Positions 6,578 to 8,966 of a stretch of DNA of 8,966 nt are shown here, piece after piece; positions within the stretch are counted from its first letter, which is position 1, and every line of letters starts with the position of its first letter. This stretch comes from Streptomycetales bacterium. GTDB taxonomy: Bacteria; Actinomycetota; Actinomycetes; Prado026. The notes under the pieces were generated by a model, which did not search any database, was not told the origin of the DNA, and saw nothing but the letters and a program-made list of their open reading frames with translations. The translations under genes were made by a program, and so were the position numbers. The stretch covers positions 1 through 8,966 of the forward strand of contig JANYIP010000253.1 in the NCBI GenBank assembly GCA_025361995.1, read 5' to 3'.

Positions 6578-7774
6578 TCAGGCCCTCTTGGCTGCGGCCA
6601 GCCTGGCACCCCGGGCCCGCTCGACCACCGGACCGATCGCGCCGGCGACCGCAGCGACATCGGCCGCAGTCGAGGTGTGCCCGACCGAGAAGCGCAGGCT
6701 GCCGCGGGCGGCGTCGGGCTCGGCGCCCATCGCGAGCAGCACGTGCGAGGGCTGGGCCACCCCCGAGCTGCAGGCCGACCCGGTCGAGCACTCGATGCCG
6801 CGTGCGTCGAGCAGCAGGAGCAGCGAGTCGCCCTCGCAGCCGGGGAACGAGAAGTGCGAGTTGCCAGGGAGTCGGCCTGCCGGGTCAGGATCGCCGTTGA
6901 GCTGGGCGTCCGGGACCGCTTCCTGGACCGCGGCCACCAGCGCGTCACGCAGGCTCGACATCTGCTGGGCGCGCTCGCTGCGGTCGCGGACCACCGCGCG
7001 AGCCGCTGCCGCGAAGCCGGCGAGGGCGGGGGTGTCCAGGGTGCCCGAACGCACATCGCTCTCCTGACCACCGCCGTGCAGCAGCGGAGTGAGCTCGGTG
7101 CCCCGGCGCAGGACCAGCGTGCCGATACCGAGCGGGCCTCCGATCTTGTGCCCGGTGACGGTCATCGCGTCGAGCCCGCTGGCGGCGAAGTCGACGGGGA
7201 GCTGGCCGGCCGCCTGGACGGCGTCAGAGTGCACCGGCACGCCGTACCCGCGTCCTGCCGTCGCGATCTCGCGGATCGGCTGGATCGTGCCGACCTCGTT
7301 GTTGGCCCACATCACGGTGATGAACGCGACCGAGTCGGGGTCCTGGGCCAGCAGCGCCTCGACGTCGGCCGGGTCGACCCGGCCGAACCGGTCGACGGGC
7401 AACCAGTCGACGACAGCACCCTCGTGCTCCACCAGCCAGCGCAGCGGGTCGAGGACCGCGTGGTGCTCGACCGGGCTGGCGATGATCCTCCGGCGGCGCA
7501 CGGCCAGGCCGCCACGCTCAGCGTTGCGGGCCCAGTACAGCCCCTTGACCGCCAGGTTGTCGGCCTCGGTGCCGCCGCCGGTGAAGACGATCTCGCTCGG
7601 ACGCGCACCGAACGACTCCGCGACGAGCTCGCGGGACTCCTCCACCACCCTGCGAGCCCGACGCCCGGCGGCGTGCAACGACGACGGGTTGCCCACCAGG
7701 CCCAGCTCCGCGGTGATCGCAGCCAGCGCCTCGGGCAGCAACGGCGTCGTGGCAGCGTGGTCGAGGTATGCCAT
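6578..7774 (-). CDS. iscS: Cysteine desulfurase, IscS/NifS family
   Basis: A PLP enzyme that takes sulfur from L-cysteine, leaving alanine, and carries it as a persulfide for transfer to acceptor proteins. It is 398 aa, close to the family length of about 400. Motifs: YLDHAATTP (3-11) at the N-terminus, GGGTEADNLAV (66-76) for the cofactor phosphate, His104 in VEHHAV stacking on PLP, Asp184 and Gln187 in HSDAVQ, the Schiff-base Lys210 in TGHKIGGPLG, and the persulfide Cys335 in GSACSSG. ATG 7774 was chosen because the fold begins with MAYLDHAATT; its ribosome site is weak (AGGA 11 nt upstream). In-frame upstream starts at 7810 and 7834 fall in the intergenic hairpin and add residues unlike the family. 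The position directly before mnmA points to tRNA thiolation as a main job, as for Bacillus subtilis YrvO. Supply to Fe-S clusters is also possible, as assigned to mycobacterial IscS. The symbol rests on family and gene order. Confidence 0.95.
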   Translation of the reverse strand: MAYLDHAATTPLLPEALAAITAELGLVGNPSSLHAAGRRARRVVEESRELVAESFGARPSEIVFTGGGTEADNLAVKGLYWARNAERGGLAVRRRRIIASPVEHHAVLDPLRWLVEHEGAVVDWLPVDRFGRVDPADVEALLAQDPDSVAFITVMWANNEVGTIQPIREIATAGRGYGVPVHSDAVQAAGQLPVDFAASGLDAMTVTGHKIGGPLGIGTLVLRRGTELTPLLHGGGQESDVRSGTLDTPALAGFAAAARAVVRDRSERAQQMSSLRDALVAAVQEAVPDAQLNGDPDPAGRLPGNSHFSFPGCEGDSLLLLLDARGIECSTGSACSSGVAQPSHVLLAMGAEPDAARGSLRFSVGHTSTAADVAAVAGAIGPVVERARGARLAAAKRA

Positions 7775-7799
7775 CAGGTCGTCAATCCTAGGACCCCTC

Positions 7800-7865
7800 G
7801 CGTTGATCATGGAGTTGTTGGCCAAGTTGATCAAGGATGGAGGGCAACTACTCCATGATCAACGC
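7800..7865. repeat. Inverted repeat / large hairpin between etfA and the desulfurase gene
   Basis: The arms at 7800-7820 and 7845-7865 are complementary at 20 of 21 positions, with the single mismatch near the loop, around a 24-nt loop (7821-7844). The loop itself contains another gttgatcaaggatggag, similar to the left arm, so competing foldings are possible. The core motif is TTGATCATGGAG. In the minus-strand transcript it lies 42 nt after the etfA stop and 26 nt before the desulfurase start. It could end the etfBA transcript, although there is no U-run, or protect the mRNA end. Equally, it could be one copy of a dispersed palindromic repeat. Confidence 0.8.
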
Positions 7866-7869
7866 AAGT

Positions 7870-7907
7870 TCAAGTGATCAACGAAGGCTCAAGTGATCAC
7901 GAAGGCT
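7870..7907. repeat. Two tandem copies of a 19-20 bp unit at the etfA stop codon
   Basis: The plus strand has tcaagtgatcaacgaaggct at 7870-7889, followed at 7889-7907 by the same unit lacking one A. The second copy ends on the first base of the etfA stop triplet as read on the plus strand. Each unit carries TGATCA, and the first also carries the TGATCAACG found in the neighbouring hairpin arm, so the two structures look related. Confidence 0.8.
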
Positions 7908-8878
7908 CAGGCTTTGTGCGCCTTGATGGCGGCGATGGCCTGTGGCAGGACGGTGTGCAGGTCGCCGACCACGCCGAAGTCAGCGATCTCGAAGAGCGGC
8001 GCCTCGGGGTCCTTGTTGACCACGACGATCGTCTTCGAGGTCTGCATCCCGGCACGGTGCTGGATGGCACCGGAGATGCCGTTCGCGATGTACAGCTGCG
8101 GCGACACCGTCTTGCCGGTCTGCCCCACCTGGAACTGGTGCGGGTACCAGCCGGCGTCGGTCGCCGCGCGCGAGGCACCGACAGCGGCGCCGAGCACGTC
8201 GGCCAGCTCCTCGACCGGGCTGAAGCCTTCGGGCCCACCGACGCCGCGGCCACCGGACACCACGATCGATGCCTCGGAGAGCTCAGGACGGCCGGTGCGG
8301 GCAGCGACGGTACGGCCGGTCACCTGGGCCAGCTTGGCCGCGTCGGAGAAGGTGACCGCCACGTCGACCCGCTCAGCGGCAGCCGGCGCAGCAGCAGCCA
8401 CCGGCGGCGTGGCGTTGGGGCGTACCGCGATCACCGGTACGCCGTGGGTCACCGAAGCCTGCACCAGCGTGGACCCGCCGAACACGGACTGGGTCGCGAC
8501 GAACCCGGACCCGCTGACGCCGCTGGCGTCGGTGATGACCCCGGAGCCCAGCTTGATCGCCAGCCGGCCGGCCACCTCCTTGCCCTCCGCGGTGCTGGCG
8601 AGCAGGACGGCTGCCGGCGCCCGGTCGGCCACGACCTGGGCGAGGGCCTCGGCGGCGGGCGCCACGACATGGTCGCCAGAGCCGCCAGCGCCGTCACCGT
8701 CGATGACGTACACGGTGGTGGCGCCGAACTCCGCCAGGCGTTCGCGGGCGGTGTCGTACCCGGGGCCGACCAGGACAGCGCTCGGCTCGCCCAGCTGGGC
8801 GGCGAGGGTGAGCAGCTCGGTGGTGACCTTCTTGACAGCCCCGTCGACGTGGTCGACCAGGACGAGGATCTCAGCCAT
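7907..8878 (-). CDS. etfA: Electron transfer flavoprotein alpha subunit EtfA (FixB)
   Basis: The FAD-binding subunit of the EtfA-EtfB heterodimer. It takes electrons from acyl-CoA and other flavin dehydrogenases and hands them on, usually to a membrane ETF:quinone oxidoreductase; cytosolic. The 323-aa length matches the family. The N-terminal alpha/beta domain begins MAEILVLVDH and runs to about residue 195. The C-terminal FAD domain contains SGGRGVGGPEGF (208-219), VGASRAATDAGW (233-244), QVGQTGKTVSPQLYIA (250-265), ISGAIQH (268-274), MQTSKTIVVVNKD (278-290) and ADFGVVGDL (299-307), which is the classic signature. ATG 8878 is supported by GAGG 6 nt upstream; a TTG four codons earlier overlaps that site and is less likely. 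It follows etfB by 51 nt and is surely co-transcribed with it. The stop codon abuts a tandem repeat. Confidence 0.97.
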   Translation of the reverse strand: MAEILVLVDHVDGAVKKVTTELLTLAAQLGEPSAVLVGPGYDTARERLAEFGATTVYVIDGDGAGGSGDHVVAPAAEALAQVVADRAPAAVLLASTAEGKEVAGRLAIKLGSGVITDASGVSGSGFVATQSVFGGSTLVQASVTHGVPVIAVRPNATPPVAAAAPAAAERVDVAVTFSDAAKLAQVTGRTVAARTGRPELSEASIVVSGGRGVGGPEGFSPVEELADVLGAAVGASRAATDAGWYPHQFQVGQTGKTVSPQLYIANGISGAIQHRAGMQTSKTIVVVNKDPEAPLFEIADFGVVGDLHTVLPQAIAAIKAHKA

Positions 8879-8929
8879 TGCTTGCCTCAACCATGTCTGC
8901 AGCGCTCCGGGTCTCGATAGAACTTCTGG

Positions 8930-8966
8930 CTAGATGAACTTCTGTGCGACGAGGAACTCGGCGAGC
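8930..8966 (-). CDS. etfB: Electron transfer flavoprotein beta subunit EtfB (FixA), C-terminal end only
   Basis: Only the last codons are in the window. On the minus strand they read LAEFLVAQKFI followed by TAG (8930-8932), which fits the usual EtfB ending. The identification rests mainly on the etfA gene 51 nt downstream in the same direction, the standard etfB-etfA arrangement. The start and the AMP-binding body of the protein lie outside the window. Confidence 0.8.
   Translation of the reverse strand, partial: LAEFLVAQKFI

Noticed and set aside
6574..7071. Upstream extension of the mnmA frame into the desulfurase gene
   Set aside because: The extension is a Ser/Arg-rich shadow. The PP-loop sits at the normal distance from the GTG at 6573, which has its own ribosome site.
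7775..7834. N-terminal extension of the desulfurase from an ATG at 7834 or 7810
   Set aside because: The extra residues come from the hairpin repeat, and the family normally begins just before the YLDHAATT motif.
5644..7858. Plus-strand open frames (418 and 477 codons) opposite mnmA and the desulfurase gene
   Set aside because: Both mirror well-identified genes and show low-complexity shadow composition, with no ribosome site or domain.
8871..8894. Seven-codon micro-ORF (MVEASNG) overlapping the etfA start
   Set aside because: It has no ribosome site, and the overlap with ATGGCTGA is easily explained by chance.
1..8966. Mobile element, defence system, phage or CRISPR island
   Set aside because: All genes are conserved housekeeping or signalling genes on one strand. 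No transposase, integrase, spacer array or transferred block is seen.

Overview
This is a GC-rich window (about 70% by eye) from an actinobacterium. Codon usage and protein flavour suggest the Nocardioides/Propionibacteriales area, but that placement is an inference. All seven genes lie on the minus strand, so transcription runs from right to left. In gene order they are: the last codons of etfB, etfA, a cysteine desulfurase (IscS/NifS family), mnmA, a short MetE-C-like 'methionine synthase', ligA, and a membrane-anchored GGDEF-EAL protein that runs off the left edge. The long open frames on the plus strand, and most others, are compositional shadows of these genes.

Right end (8966 to 7907): etfB and etfA encode the two subunits of the FAD-containing electron transfer flavoprotein. 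A 132-base intergenic stretch follows (7775-7906). It is the oddest DNA in the window: about 47% GC over 7801-7900, five TGATCA palindromes in 96 bp, a 21-bp inverted repeat (20 of 21 matching) around a 24-nt loop, and two tandem copies of a 19-20 bp unit that run into the etfA stop codon.

Middle (7774 to 2197): four tightly packed genes look like one operon. The desulfurase and mnmA are 4 nt apart, mnmA and the MetE-like gene are 20 nt apart, and the MetE-like stop overlaps the preferred ligA start. The desulfurase probably supplies persulfide sulfur directly to MnmA, the tRNA 2-thiouridylase. LigA is the NAD-dependent replicative DNA ligase. From general knowledge, Mycobacterium tuberculosis has the same gene order, with insertions (fixA-fixB, iscS-trmU, Rv3015c-ligA), so this is a conserved actinobacterial housekeeping neighbourhood.

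Left end (2119 to 1): after a 77-nt gap comes a bifunctional cyclic-di-GMP protein. It has about eight N-terminal membrane segments, an intact GGDEF motif with an RxxD inhibitory site, and an EAL domain with every recognisable catalytic motif intact. Its 3' end is outside the window.

I found no tRNA, rRNA, CRISPR array, transposase, phage gene or defence island. The window is mainly a conserved core region. The items most worth follow-up are the TGATCA-rich repeat element, the MetE-like protein of unknown role, and the c-di-GMP protein with an unassigned membrane sensor.
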